The notes under the pieces: generated by a model
What the model was told of the DNA's origin: nothing
The model's database searches: none
Seen by the model: only the letters and a program-made list of their open reading frames with translations
Shown here: positions 7,926 through 16,823 of the stretch, piece after piece
How positions within the stretch are numbered: position 1 is the first letter of the stretch
Layout of the letters: every line of letters begins with the position of its first letter
Assembly (NCBI GenBank): GCA_019637155.1
Contig: JAHBWE010000013.1
Coordinates: 186,001 to 250,000 of the forward strand
Source of the DNA: Labilithrix sp.
GTDB lineage: Bacteria > Myxococcota_A > Polyangia > Polyangiales > Polyangiaceae
DNA length: 64,000 nt
Direction of reading: 5' to 3'
Position numbers and translations under genes: made by a program

Positions 7926-9677
7926 TCACGGCCCGGCCACCTGAATCGGGAGCCAGAGCGCCTTGATCGTCTTGGTCTCCGCCGCTTTTTCGTAGCCGGC
8001 GAGGCCGAAGAGGATGTTCCACCAGTACCCGGTCGGGTTCTCGCCATAGGAGAAGACCGGGAGGAGGTGGAACTGCCAGTCGGTCCCGCCCGAGACCCGG
8101 CGCTCGCGGTAGAGCGTGTTGCCGGCCACCTGCGTCACCGTGCCGTCGGTGCTGTCGGCGAAGCGCCAGTAGAGGGGGAACCCCACCGTGGTGCGGCCCT
8201 TCGCGCTCGCGAAGTCCCAGAAGATCGGCGCGATGACGGTGTGCGAGCTGTCCTTGTCGCGGCCGAGGTACACGAGCGGGTGGAAGTCCGTCTCCCAGCC
8301 GTTCACGTCGCGCGTGTACGTGATGTTCGGGAAGATCCAGTGCGTCCGCGTGACGTTGAAGCTCTCGAACTGCCCGTAGAGCGGCGTCAGGAACGTGCGC
8401 CCCTTCGGGCTGGAAGAGCCGTAATAGAACGGGAAGATGCCGAGCGAGTCGAAGCCGACGTCGGTGTCCTTGTTCCGGTAGTAGACCGGCAGGATCGGCC
8501 CCGCCATCGTCAGCGACGTCGCGCCCTTCCGCGTCGTCGCGCGCGAGAAGAACGGCGTGATCATCGTGTCCGCCGTCGTCGTGACGCGGCGGATGTAGCC
8601 CGGCAGGACGAGCAGGTTCTTCTCCGGGCTCGTGCCGTAGTGGAAGAACGGAAAGAGCGTCGTGTGCGACTCCTTCACGCCGCCGTCTTCGGGCTTGCCG
8701 CGGATCGAGAAGAAGAACGGCGCGACGTCGAAGATCGATCGCTTCGCGTTCTCCTCCCAGATGAGCGGCCCCACCACCGTGAGCTTGCTCTCGTCGATCT
8801 CGCGCTCGCGATGGAAGTAGAGGAGCGGCGGGATCAGCGTGTACGTCTTCCGGCCGCCGTCGAGATCGCCGTTGTCGCCGTGGAACCAGAGCGGGGCGAC
8901 GCCCATGTCGACGTCGCGGTTCGTGCGATCGCGGAAGTAGGGGCCCACGAGCGCGAACGCGCTCTTCTCGCCCCAGTGCGCGGTCGTGAGGAGGAGCGGC
9001 GAGTGGAAGTAGCCGCCGTCCTTGCGCTTGCCCTGGAAGTAGAGCGGCGCGAGCCAGTTGTCGTGCTCGCCCGGCGCCTCGCGATGCGCGAACGGCCCCA
9101 GCACCAGCACCTTGTTCTCGCGATCGCGCACACGCCACGCGAGCGGGAACAAGATGTCCGCGTCCACCTTCGGCGAGCGCCGCTGGTAGAAGAGGAGCGC
9201 GGAGAGCCGCTCCATGTCCGTCTTCTCCGTCTTCGCGCCGGTCTGCGGATCGAGCCCGCGCGTGTGCTCGAGGTAGAGCGGCGGCACCATCCGGAAGCGA
9301 AAGTCGCTCTTCCGGTTCTCGTAGTACGGGAACCACGTGCGGTGGCTCGCGCCCTCCGGCTCCGGCGGCGCGGTGGAGTCGTCGGTGCCGATCGTCTTCT
9401 CGATCCCCTCGGGGACGACGAGCGGATCGGTCGGGACCATCACGGTGGGCTCGCCGCCGGGGCGCGCGGAGGGCGAAGGACCTTGCGACGCCGGATCGTC
9501 GTCGTCGCCCGGGCCGCGCTGCGGGCCGACCTGTTTGTTCCGCGTCGGTCGCGACTGCGTCGGCCCCTGCTTCGGTCCGCCGCCGCCGCCGATCGTCTGC
9601 GCCCACGCGTCCTGTGCGAGCAAGGTCATCGCGACGGCGCCGGAGAGCGAGACGATCGAGCGGAGGTCGAGCTTCAC
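7926..9677 (-). CDS. Large exported protein with recurring Pro-aromatic strand motif
   Basis: A 583-residue protein started at GTG 9677, which gives a signal peptide ending AQDAWAQ. A low-complexity Gly/Pro/Asp linker runs to about residue 85. The rest is built from about 17 copies of a short motif, Pro then Leu/Phe/Ile then an aromatic (APLYFQG, APLWFHG, PPLLYFHR, APFFFSI, FPFFHYG, TPFFSRA, FPFYYGS, TPLYGQF, APIFWDF, FPLYWRF, LPVFSYG), spaced 20-35 residues apart. This suggests repeated beta-hairpins, perhaps an outer-membrane beta-barrel or an extended beta-solenoid. The start is 2 nt after the hisS stop, so it is translated from the hisS transcript. No enzyme motif is seen and the family is not recognised. 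Confidence 0.75.
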   Translation of the reverse strand: MKLDLRSIVSLSGAVAMTLLAQDAWAQTIGGGGGPKQGPTQSRPTRNKQVGPQRGPGDDDDPASQGPSPSARPGGEPTVMVPTDPLVVPEGIEKTIGTDDSTAPPEPEGASHRTWFPYYENRKSDFRFRMVPPLYLEHTRGLDPQTGAKTEKTDMERLSALLFYQRRSPKVDADILFPLAWRVRDRENKVLVLGPFAHREAPGEHDNWLAPLYFQGKRKDGGYFHSPLLLTTAHWGEKSAFALVGPYFRDRTNRDVDMGVAPLWFHGDNGDLDGGRKTYTLIPPLLYFHREREIDESKLTVVGPLIWEENAKRSIFDVAPFFFSIRGKPEDGGVKESHTTLFPFFHYGTSPEKNLLVLPGYIRRVTTTADTMITPFFSRATTRKGATSLTMAGPILPVYYRNKDTDVGFDSLGIFPFYYGSSSPKGRTFLTPLYGQFESFNVTRTHWIFPNITYTRDVNGWETDFHPLVYLGRDKDSSHTVIAPIFWDFASAKGRTTVGFPLYWRFADSTDGTVTQVAGNTLYRERRVSGGTDWQFHLLPVFSYGENPTGYWWNILFGLAGYEKAAETKTIKALWLPIQVAGP

Positions 9678-9679
9678 GA

Positions 9680-10936
9680 CTACTTGCCGCTCGAGAGGAT
9701 CGCGGAGACGCGGGCGACGACGTCCGCGCGCGGGACCTTGTCCTGCGTGCGCGCGGCGAGGTCCTTCACGACGACGACGCCCTCCGCGAGCTCCTGCTCG
9801 CCGAGGATGAGCCCGACGCGCGCGCCGAGCGCGTCCGAGCGGCGGAGGAGCGCCTTCATCGACGCGCCGCGCGTGTCGACCTCGCAGCGCCAGCCCGCGC
9901 GCCGCACGTCGCGCCCGAGCACGAGCGCCTGCGCGTGCGCGTCCGCGCCGACCGGCGCGACGAAGACGTCGACCACGCTCGGCGAGACCTCGAGGCCCGA
10001 CGCGATGAGGAGCCGCTCGAGCCCGGCCGCGAACCCGATCGCGGGGATGTCGGGGCCGCCGAGGTCCTTCACCATGCCGTCGTAGCGGCCGCCGCCCGCG
10101 AGCGTGCTGCCGGCGCCGAGCTTGTCGTACCCGCCTTTGATCTCGAAGAGCGTGCGCGCGTAGTAGTCGAGGCCGCGGACGATCTTCGCGTCGACCTGGT
10201 AGCTCGTGCCGAGCGCGTCGAGCTGGCGCCGGAGCCCGTCCCAGTGCGCGCGATCGGCCTCGACGAGGTGGTCGAGGATCGCGGGCGCGGTCTGGATCGC
10301 CTCCTGATCGAGCGGGTGCTTCGAGTCGAGGACGCGGAGCGGGTTCTGCGCGAGGCGCCGCTGCGAGTCGGGCGACAGCTTGTCCTTCATCCGCTCGAGG
10401 TGCGCGACGAGGAGGTCCCTGTACTTTGCACGCGTCTCGAGGCCGCCGATCGAGCTGACGAACACGTCCGGCGACGCGATCCCGATCTCCTTCATCAGCT
10501 CGACGAGCGCGTCGATCATCTCCGCGTCGCAGCCGGGGCCCGCGTCGCCGAAGCACTCCGCCCCGACCTGGTAGAACTGGCGGTAGCGGCCCGCCTGCGG
10601 CTTCTCCGCGCGGAACATCGGGCCGACGTAGTACCAGCGCGTCACCGGCTCGGTGTTGTGGACGCCGTGCTCGACGAACGCGCGGACCGCGCTCGCGGTG
10701 CCCTCCGGCCGCAGCGTGAGCGCGTCGTCGTGATGCTTGAAGGAGTACATCTCCTTCTCCACGACGTCGGTCGCTTCGCCGATCGCGCGGACGAAGAGCG
10801 GCGTGTGCTCGACGTACGGCGTGCGGACCTCGCGGTAGCCGAGCCGTTCCATGGCGCGGCCGAAGGCCTCCTCGACCGCGTGCCAGCGACCGATGACGCC
10901 GGGGAGGACGTCGTTCATCCCCTTCACGGCTTTCAC
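9680..10936 (-). CDS. hisS: Histidyl-tRNA synthetase
   Basis: Class II aminoacyl-tRNA synthetase that charges tRNA-His. Started at GTG 10936 (VKAVKGMNDVLPG) it is 418 residues, the usual length. Motifs are TLRPEGTASAVRAF, motif 2 with MFRAEKPQAGRYRQFYQVG, the histidine-specific signatures LDYYARTLFE and AGGGRYDGM, motif 3 AIGFAAGLERLL, and a C-terminal anticodon-binding domain from about residue 325. The exact start is uncertain because the frame continues upstream, but the conserved KGMNDVLP sits at the expected N-terminal position. It is divergent from ruvX with a 99-nt gap that must hold both promoters, and is followed 2 nt later by the exported repeat protein. Confidence 0.96.
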   Translation of the reverse strand: MKAVKGMNDVLPGVIGRWHAVEEAFGRAMERLGYREVRTPYVEHTPLFVRAIGEATDVVEKEMYSFKHHDDALTLRPEGTASAVRAFVEHGVHNTEPVTRWYYVGPMFRAEKPQAGRYRQFYQVGAECFGDAGPGCDAEMIDALVELMKEIGIASPDVFVSSIGGLETRAKYRDLLVAHLERMKDKLSPDSQRRLAQNPLRVLDSKHPLDQEAIQTAPAILDHLVEADRAHWDGLRRQLDALGTSYQVDAKIVRGLDYYARTLFEIKGGYDKLGAGSTLAGGGRYDGMVKDLGGPDIPAIGFAAGLERLLIASGLEVSPSVVDVFVAPVGADAHAQALVLGRDVRRAGWRCEVDTRGASMKALLRRSDALGARVGLILGEQELAEGVVVVKDLAARTQDKVPRADVVARVSAILSSGK

Positions 10937-11035
10937 GAGCGGATTCGGTGCGCCCAAGGCGCACGGCTTATCGCCCTGGCGGGCGGAGGGGTCAAGCACG
11001 TTGGCACCCAGCGCCGAGCCGGGTAAGAAGGCGAT

Positions 11036-11506
11036 TTGGTGGGAGAAGAGCCGAAGAAACGAAAGCCCGGGAAGGCGGTGTGCGCGCTGGATCCCGGCGC
11101 GGTCCGGATCGGGGTGGCGGTCTCCGACGAGCTCGGCCTGATGGCCCACCCTCGCGGCGCGCTCGCCGCGAGGCCGCGCCCCGCGTTCCTCGACGCCCTC
11201 GGCGCGCTGGTCCGCGCCGAGAACATCGGCCGGATCGTGGTCGGTCTCCCGCTCGATCTGAAGGGCACCGAGGGCGAGGCAGCGCGCCGCGTCCGCGATC
11301 TCGCGCAGGCGATCGCGGACGCGACCGGCTGCGACGTGGAGCTCTTCGACGAGCGGCTCACCACGGTGGAGGCGCAGCGCGCGTTGACCGACAGCGGCCT
11401 GAGCCGCAAGGAGTCGCGCGCGCGGATCGACGAGGCGGCCGCGACCGCGATCCTGCAAGCGTGGCTCGACGCGCGCGCGCGGCGCCGGGCGGCGAAGGCG
11501 CGATGA
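11036..11506 (+). CDS. ruvX: Putative pre-16S rRNA nuclease / Holliday junction resolvase-like (YqgF family)
   Basis: A 156-residue RNase-H-fold protein. The family motifs are visible: LDPGAVRIGVAVSD (acidic Asp19 and Asp31), IVVGLPLDLKGTEG, DERLTTVEAQ and the final acidic IDEAAATAIL. Members process the 5' end of 16S rRNA or were annotated as Holliday junction resolvases. The start is TTG 11036, or GTG 11039 next to it, with AAGAAGG a few nt upstream. The stop overlaps the mltG start as ATGA, indicating translational coupling; the ruvX-mltG pairing occurs in many bacteria. Confidence 0.92.
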   Translation: MVGEEPKKRKPGKAVCALDPGAVRIGVAVSDELGLMAHPRGALAARPRPAFLDALGALVRAENIGRIVVGLPLDLKGTEGEAARRVRDLAQAIADATGCDVELFDERLTTVEAQRALTDSGLSRKESRARIDEAAATAILQAWLDARARRRAAKAR

Positions 11507-12669
11507 GCACGTCGGAGGCGAAGGTCCCGCTCTCGGGCAAGGGCGAGCGCCGCAAGCGCAAGGGCCGGCGCCGCACGTCGAGCAAGCCGGACGGCAAGCC
11601 GCGAAAGACCTGGCTGATCTGGCTCCTCGCCGGCGCGCTCCTCGCCGTCTTCTTCACGTACCTCTTCGTGATCTTCCCGTCGCGCGGCGGACCGGGCACC
11701 GGCAAGGACGTCGAGGTCGTCGTCGATCGCGACGAGCCCGCGTCGGCGGTCGCGGAGAAGCTCGCCGCCGCGGGCCTCCTCTCGTCGCCGCGCGTCTTCG
11801 CGCTGTACGTGAAGATCACCGGTCTCCGCGCGGCGCCGGGCCAGCACCTCCTCACCGACGACGCGAGCCCGCACGAGCTCGTCCGGCGCCTCGAGCGCGA
11901 AGGTCACGCGGCGCGCGCGAAGGTGACGATCCCGGAGGGCTTCACGCGCTTCGACATCGCGAAGCGGCTCCAGGCGCTCCACGTCGCGTGGAGCCAGGCC
12001 TTCCTCGACGCGTCGTCGAGCGCGGAGCTGTTGCGCGAGGTGGGGATCGACGGCGACAGCGCGGAGGGCTACCTCTTCCCCGCGACGTACGAGCTCCCGT
12101 ACGACAGCGATCCGAAGGAGATCGTGCGGCGGCTCGTGGCGGAGCTCGATCGACGGTGGGTGCAGCTCGAGCAGAACCACCGCCTCGGTCGCGCGCAGCT
12201 CGAGCAGAGCCTCGGCTGGAACAAGCGCGAGATCCTCACCCTCGCGTCGATGGTCGAGAAGGAGGCCGCGGTCGACGACGAGCGCCCCATCATCGCGAGC
12301 GTGTTCTTGAACCGCCTCCGCGATCCGGCGTTCAAGCGCAAGGTGCTGCAGTGCGATCCGACGTCGGGCTACGGCTGCCTCGCGCTGCGCGACAAGATCC
12401 CGGCGTGCGCGGGCTACACCGGGAAGGTCACGCACGCGATCAACGTCGACCCCGCGAACACGTACTCGACCTACGTGCACGAGGGCCTGCCGCCGGGCCC
12501 GATCGCGAACCCGGGGACGAAGTCGCTCCAGGCCGTGCTCGCCCCCGCCACCACGAAGTACCTCTACTTCGTCGTCCGCGGCGATCGGCGGCACGCCTTC
12601 AGCGAGACGCTCGAGGAGCACAACACGGCAGTGAAGGACTTTCGCGAACGTACGTCGAAGGATCACTAA
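11503..12669 (+). CDS. mltG: Endolytic murein transglycosylase
   Basis: Inner-membrane enzyme that cuts nascent glycan strands and terminates peptidoglycan polymerisation. The 388-residue protein has a basic cytoplasmic tail (residues 1-36), one transmembrane helix (37-58), a LysM-like region (about 68-135) and the YceG/MltG catalytic domain. The catalytic Glu252 sits in LASMVEKEA, the counterpart of the active-site Glu in E. coli MltG. Other conserved pieces are EGYLFPATYELP and YSTYVHEGLPPGPIANPG. It overlaps ruvX by 4 nt. Length is near normal (E. coli 340), the excess being the basic tail. Confidence 0.95.
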   Translation: MSTSEAKVPLSGKGERRKRKGRRRTSSKPDGKPRKTWLIWLLAGALLAVFFTYLFVIFPSRGGPGTGKDVEVVVDRDEPASAVAEKLAAAGLLSSPRVFALYVKITGLRAAPGQHLLTDDASPHELVRRLEREGHAARAKVTIPEGFTRFDIAKRLQALHVAWSQAFLDASSSAELLREVGIDGDSAEGYLFPATYELPYDSDPKEIVRRLVAELDRRWVQLEQNHRLGRAQLEQSLGWNKREILTLASMVEKEAAVDDERPIIASVFLNRLRDPAFKRKVLQCDPTSGYGCLALRDKIPACAGYTGKVTHAINVDPANTYSTYVHEGLPPGPIANPGTKSLQAVLAPATTKYLYFVVRGDRRHAFSETLEEHNTAVKDFRERTSKDH

Positions 12670-12698
12670 CCCGGTCGCACACGAGCGCGACCTTGCGA

Positions 12699-12704
12699 TA
12701 GGAT
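12699..12704 (+). promoter_or_regulatory. Putative -10 box, leaderless start
   Basis: TAGGAT with only 8 nt to the ATG at 12713 and no ribosome site between. It is one of several TANNNT boxes found 6-8 nt before start codons in this window. No clear -35 box was recognised. Confidence 0.4.
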
Positions 12705-12712
12705 CCCTCGTC

Positions 12713-13252
12713 ATGACCCGCTTCCGTTTCCTCTTCGCCGTCGTCCTGGGGCTCTTCCTCACGTTCACGCTCGGCGCCTCGGCGCAGGGAATGATCCACA
12801 CGGGCGACGCGATCCGCACGAAGTCGGTCGGTCCGTTCACGGCGAAGGTCTACGCGATCCGTCACGACATGGCGTCGGCGCCGCCGCAGAAGACGAAGCA
12901 GGCGGTCATCGACGCGGACGTGAACAAGGTCTTCACCTGGGTCATGCTCCGCGACGTCGACAGCTCGAAGATCCAGAAGGCGCTCCGCGACGCGTTCGCG
13001 ATGAACGGCTACGGCGACGCCGGCAAGATCGGCCAGTTCGTCGGGGCGTTCAGCAAGGAAGAGGTCAAGGAGAAGTCCACCGTCGTCATCAGCTACAACG
13101 CGACGTCGAAGGCGGTGACGATCACGGTGAAGGACGGCTCCTCGGCCACGGTCGCGGGCGCCGACTTCATGAAGGCGGTCTGGCGGATCTGGCTCGGCAA
13201 GATCGACCAGCCTTCGATGGGCGATCAGCTGATCGCGAAGCTCCCCGGCTGA
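12713..13252 (+). CDS. Exported chalcone-isomerase-like protein
   Basis: A 179-residue protein with a Sec signal peptide (cleavage near GASAQ). The mature part matches the bacterial chalcone-isomerase-like fold: VGPFTAKVYAIRHDM near the N-terminus, a central helix-rich section (ALRDAFAMNGYGDAG), strand VVISYN, TITVKDGSS, and the end AVWRIWLGKID with a final LIAKLPG. Bacterial members are mostly periplasmic, lack shown isomerase activity and may bind fatty acids or lipids. It follows mltG by 43 nt but has its own probable promoter. The next gene starts 3 nt after its stop. Confidence 0.75.
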   Translation: MTRFRFLFAVVLGLFLTFTLGASAQGMIHTGDAIRTKSVGPFTAKVYAIRHDMASAPPQKTKQAVIDADVNKVFTWVMLRDVDSSKIQKALRDAFAMNGYGDAGKIGQFVGAFSKEEVKEKSTVVISYNATSKAVTITVKDGSSATVAGADFMKAVWRIWLGKIDQPSMGDQLIAKLPG

Positions 13253-13255
13253 TCG

Positions 13256-13687
13256 TTGCAGCCCTGGCAGCAGGCCGCGCTCGGGGCCTCGTGCCTCATC
13301 GCGTTCCACTACCTGCTCCTCCGCGCCGCCGCGGGTCGAGTCGGTGACTCGCTCGGGGCGTTGATCCTCGAGGGCACCGCCGCGCTCGGCATCTTCGTGT
13401 ACTGGCTCTCCGTGCGCCCGGACGCGACGCCGGCGACGCGCACCGGCGTCGTCCTCGCGGCGCTGTCGGGGCTCGGCATCTCGGGCGGGAGCATCCTCCT
13501 CTTCTTCGCGCTCCGGCGCGGAGGTCCGGTCGCCGCGACCGGCACGATCGTCCTCGGCGGCGGCGTCGCGATCAGCGCCCTCCTCGCGCCCATTCTCTTC
13601 AAGGAGCCGCTCACGCTTCGTCGTATCGTGGGCGTGCTCTTCGGGATCGTCGCGATGGTGATCCTGTCGACGGAGAAGCCCACATGA
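13256..13687 (+). CDS. Small EamA/DMT-like membrane protein
   Basis: A 143-residue, highly hydrophobic protein with about five membrane segments. It has the pattern of one EamA repeat: paired helices, a Gly-rich GLGISGGSILLFFALRRGG, PVAATGTIVLGGGVAISALLAPILFKEPLTLRR (the EPLT/RIVG element typical of the last two helices), and a terminal VLFGIVAMVILS. Full-length members have ten helices in two repeats, so this is a half-size form that would dimerise, like EmrE. The substrate is unknown. Started at TTG 13256, 3 nt after the previous stop; its own stop overlaps glk as ATGA, so it is in the same operon. Confidence 0.82.
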   Translation: MQPWQQAALGASCLIAFHYLLLRAAAGRVGDSLGALILEGTAALGIFVYWLSVRPDATPATRTGVVLAALSGLGISGGSILLFFALRRGGPVAATGTIVLGGGVAISALLAPILFKEPLTLRRIVGVLFGIVAMVILSTEKPT

Positions 13688-14742
13688 CGATCCACGTCCT
13701 CGCCGGAGACATCGGCGGCACCCGCGCCCGCTTCGCGATCTTCGAGGTCAGCGGAGCGATGCCGCGCCTCGTTCACCAGGACACGCTCGAGAGCCGCTCC
13801 TACCGCACGTTCGAAGCGTGCCTGAAGGACTTCCTCGATCGCGGCCGCCTCTCGATCGCGGCGGCGAGCATGGGCATCGCCGGTCCCGTCGTCGACCAGC
13901 GCGTGAAGACGACGAACCTCCCGTGGACGATCGACGCGCGGTCGCTCACGAAGCGCTTCGCGATCGAGAAGGTCACCCTCTTGAACGATCTCGTCGCGGC
14001 CGGTCTCGGCGCGATCGCGTCGCCGCCCAAGAACGTGGTGTCGGTCTACAACGGGCGGCCGAAGACGAAGGGCGGCAACCTCGCCGTCATCGCCGCAGGG
14101 ACCGGCCTCGGCGAGGCGATGTTCATCTGGGACGGCGACGAGCACATCGCGTGCGCGACGGAGGGCGGCCACACCGACTTCGCGCCGCGGAACGGGGTCG
14201 AGGACGAGCTCCTCGCGTACCTCCGCGCCGAGTACGGCCGCGTCAGCTACGAGCGCATCGCGTCGGGGTCCACCATCTCCGTCGTCCATCGCTTCTTCGT
14301 CCAGGAGCAGCGGGTCAAGGAGTCGAAGGACGCGGCGGCGAAGGTGGCGAACGCGGAGGATCCGAACGTCGCGATCGTCGAGCTCGCGCTGAGCGGAAAG
14401 AGCGAGGCGGCGACGCGCGCGCTCGATCTCTGGTGCAGCGTCTACGGCTCGGAGGCGGGCAACCTCGCGCTCAAGTCCCTCTCGACCGCGGGCGTGTTCC
14501 TCTGCGGAGGCGTCTCCGGCTCGCTCGCCTCCGTGCTCGCGAGCGGCCTCCCTTCACGCAAGAAGCGCAAGGGCGCGAGCCCCTTCATCGAGGCGTTCCT
14601 CGACAAGGGCCGCCTCCGCCCCGTCGTCGAGGCGATCCCGGTCGCGGTGTGCATGGAGAAGAAGGCGGGCCTCCTCGGCGCCGCGACCCACGCCGCGAGC
14701 GCCGCGCTCGCGGACAAGAAGAAGAAGACACGCTCACGCTGA
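13684..14742 (+). CDS. glk: Glucokinase
   Basis: ATP-dependent phosphorylation of glucose to glucose 6-phosphate. The 352-residue protein belongs to the Glk (ROK-unrelated) proteobacterial family: phosphate-1 loop GDIGGTRARFAIFE at 8-21, MGIAGPV at 63-69, TNLPW at 77-81, catalytic base Asp102 in LLNDLVAAG, phosphate-2 AAGTGLGEAMF, the EGGHTDFAPRN hexose-binding segment and GVFLCGGVSG near the C-terminus. It overlaps the EamA gene by 4 nt. With transketolase immediately downstream and the pentose-phosphate operon 8 kb away, it would feed glucose 6-phosphate into that route. Confidence 0.94.
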   Translation: MTIHVLAGDIGGTRARFAIFEVSGAMPRLVHQDTLESRSYRTFEACLKDFLDRGRLSIAAASMGIAGPVVDQRVKTTNLPWTIDARSLTKRFAIEKVTLLNDLVAAGLGAIASPPKNVVSVYNGRPKTKGGNLAVIAAGTGLGEAMFIWDGDEHIACATEGGHTDFAPRNGVEDELLAYLRAEYGRVSYERIASGSTISVVHRFFVQEQRVKESKDAAAKVANAEDPNVAIVELALSGKSEAATRALDLWCSVYGSEAGNLALKSLSTAGVFLCGGVSGSLASVLASGLPSRKKRKGASPFIEAFLDKGRLRPVVEAIPVAVCMEKKAGLLGAATHAASAALADKKKKTRSR

Positions 14743-14812
14743 GGTGTTGCAGTTGACTACAGCGGCGGGGCGAGCTCCGTCTGCGTCTGTAGACGACACG
14801 AGGGTGGCAGTT

Positions 14813-14818
14813 TAGCGT
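14813..14818 (+). promoter_or_regulatory. Putative -10 box before tkt
   Basis: TAGCGT, 7 nt before ATG 14826. It overlaps the in-frame GTG at 14817, which argues for ATG 14826 as the true start and for a leaderless transcript. Confidence 0.4.
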
Positions 14819-14825
14819 GCGGCCC

Positions 14826-16823
14826 ATGGCGCGCGAATACTCTCCGAAAGAAGTCGAGCTGGCCGTCAACGCGATCAAGACGCTGTCGATCGACGGCGTC
14901 GAGAAAGCGAACAGCGGACACCCCGGGACGCCGATGGGGCTCGCGGACATCTCGTTCGAGATCTTCTCGCGCTACCTCCGCTACGACCCGAAAGACCCGA
15001 GTTGGATCGGTCGCGACCGCTTCGTGCTCTCGTGCGGCCACGCGTCGATGCTCGTCTACTCGATGCTGCACCTCGCGGGGTACGACCTGTCGCTCGACGA
15101 CCTGAAGAACTTCCGGCAGTGGGACTCGAAGACGCCGGGCCACCCCGAGCACACCCACACGCCGGGGGTGGAGACGACGACGGGCCCGCTCGGGCAGGGG
15201 ATCGGCAACGCGGTCGGCTTCGCGCTCGGCGCGCACCTCAAGGCCGCGCGCTTCGGCAAGGCCTACGACGCGGTGCGCGTCTTCGCGCTCTGCTCCGACG
15301 GCGACGTGATGGAAGGCGTCGCGGCGGAGGCGTCGAGCCTCGCCGGCCACCTCGGCCTCGCGAACCTCGTCATGATCTACGACGACAACAAGATCACGAT
15401 CGAGGGCGAGACCGATCTCGCGTTCAGCGAGGACGTCGGCAAGCGCTACGAGTCGTACGGCTGGTTCGTGCAGCGCATCGACGGCCACGACCACGTCCAG
15501 ATCCGGAAGGCGATCGACGCCGCCCTCGCGCAGAAGGACAAGCCCTCCTTCATCGTCGCGCGCACGCACATCGCGAACGGCGCCCCGAACGCGCACGACA
15601 CCGCGGAGGCGCACGGCGCGCCGCTCGGCAAGGAGGAGATCGCCCTCACGAAGAAGGGGATGGGCTGGGACGAGAACAAGCACTTCCACGTCCCGGACGA
15701 GGTGTACGCGCTCTTCAAGGACCGCGCGGCCGACAACCAGAAGGACAAGGCGGCGTGGCAGGCCGACGTCGACGCGTGGAAGAAGGCGAACGCGGAGCTC
15801 GCGGCGCAGCTCGACAAGTTCGAGGCGCGCTACGTGCCGGAGGATCTCTACGAGCAGCTCCTGAAAGCGCTGCCGGAGAAGGAGGACGCGACGCGCAACA
15901 TCTCGAACGCGATCCAGCAGATCGTCGCGGAGAAGGTGCCCTCGCTCATCGGCGGCTCCGCCGACCTCGCCCCGTCGACGAAGACGCTCATCAAGAAGAG
16001 CGGCAGCATCGCGAAGAGCTCGTTCGAAGGACGGAACCTCCACTTCGGCATCCGCGAGCACGGCATGGGCGCGGTCTGCAACGCGCTCGCGCTCTCGGGC
16101 GGCATCATCCCCTACGGCGCGACGTTCCTCATCTTCAGCGACTACATGCGCCCGAGCATCCGCCTCTCCGCGCTCGGCGACATGCAAGTCTTGTGGATCT
16201 TCACCCACGACTCGGTCTTCCTCGGCGAAGACGGTCCGACCCACCAGCCGGTCGAGCAGCTCTGGGCGCTCCGCCACATCCCGCACCTCGCCGTCGTCCG
16301 TCCCGCCGACGCGCTCGAGACCGCGGCGGCGTGGGCGCTCGCGCTTTCACGCAAGAAGGCGCCGACCGCGTTCTCTCTCACGCGCCAGAAGCTCCCGCAC
16401 TTCAAGCGCGACGACGGCTTCGATCCGAAGGACGTGCTGAAGGGCGCGTACATCGCGCAGGAGGCGACGGGCGGGAAGCCCGACGTCGTCCTCATCGCGA
16501 CGGGGAGCGAGGTGCAGCTCGCGGTCGGGGCGCGCGAGCGGCTCGAGAAGGCGGGGAAGAAGGTGCGCGTCGTGAGCGCGCCCTGCCTCGACGTCTTCGA
16601 GGAGCAGGACAAGGCGTACCGCGACAAGGTCCTCCCGCCGGGGACGAAGCGCGCGTCGATCGAGGCGGGCATCACGCTGCCGTGGCGCGCGTGGGTCGGC
16701 GACGGCGGTCTCACGATCGGCATCGATCGCTACGGCGCGAGCGCGCCCGACAAGATCATCGCGCAGAAGCTCGGCTTCACCGTCGACGCGGTCACGGAGA
16801 AGCTCACCACCTGGCTCGGGTGA
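14826..16823 (+). CDS. tkt: Transketolase
   Basis: TPP-dependent transfer of two-carbon units in the non-oxidative pentose-phosphate pathway. The 665-residue protein has normal length and order of domains. Visible residues are His32 in NSGHPGTPMG, GHASMLVYS, TTTGPLGQG, the TPP motif CSDGDVMEGVAAEASSLAGH (Asp158-Gly-Asp) with IYDDNKITIEG, the pyrimidine-domain FGIREHGMG and HDSVFLGEDGPTHQPVEQ. ATG 14826 is preferred over GTG 14817 because a TAGCGT box lies 7 nt before it. The stop overlaps the next gene as GTGA. Its location between glucokinase and the pgl/zwf/gnd cluster fits a carbohydrate region. Confidence 0.96.
   Translation: MAREYSPKEVELAVNAIKTLSIDGVEKANSGHPGTPMGLADISFEIFSRYLRYDPKDPSWIGRDRFVLSCGHASMLVYSMLHLAGYDLSLDDLKNFRQWDSKTPGHPEHTHTPGVETTTGPLGQGIGNAVGFALGAHLKAARFGKAYDAVRVFALCSDGDVMEGVAAEASSLAGHLGLANLVMIYDDNKITIEGETDLAFSEDVGKRYESYGWFVQRIDGHDHVQIRKAIDAALAQKDKPSFIVARTHIANGAPNAHDTAEAHGAPLGKEEIALTKKGMGWDENKHFHVPDEVYALFKDRAADNQKDKAAWQADVDAWKKANAELAAQLDKFEARYVPEDLYEQLLKALPEKEDATRNISNAIQQIVAEKVPSLIGGSADLAPSTKTLIKKSGSIAKSSFEGRNLHFGIREHGMGAVCNALALSGGIIPYGATFLIFSDYMRPSIRLSALGDMQVLWIFTHDSVFLGEDGPTHQPVEQLWALRHIPHLAVVRPADALETAAAWALALSRKKAPTAFSLTRQKLPHFKRDDGFDPKDVLKGAYIAQEATGGKPDVVLIATGSEVQLAVGARERLEKAGKKVRVVSAPCLDVFEEQDKAYRDKVLPPGTKRASIEAGITLPWRAWVGDGGLTIGIDRYGASAPDKIIAQKLGFTVDAVTEKLTTWLG

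Noticed and set aside
14817-14825. GTG 14817 as the start of transketolase
   Set aside because: It lies inside a TAGCGT -10-like box; ATG 14826 matches the usual N-terminus length.
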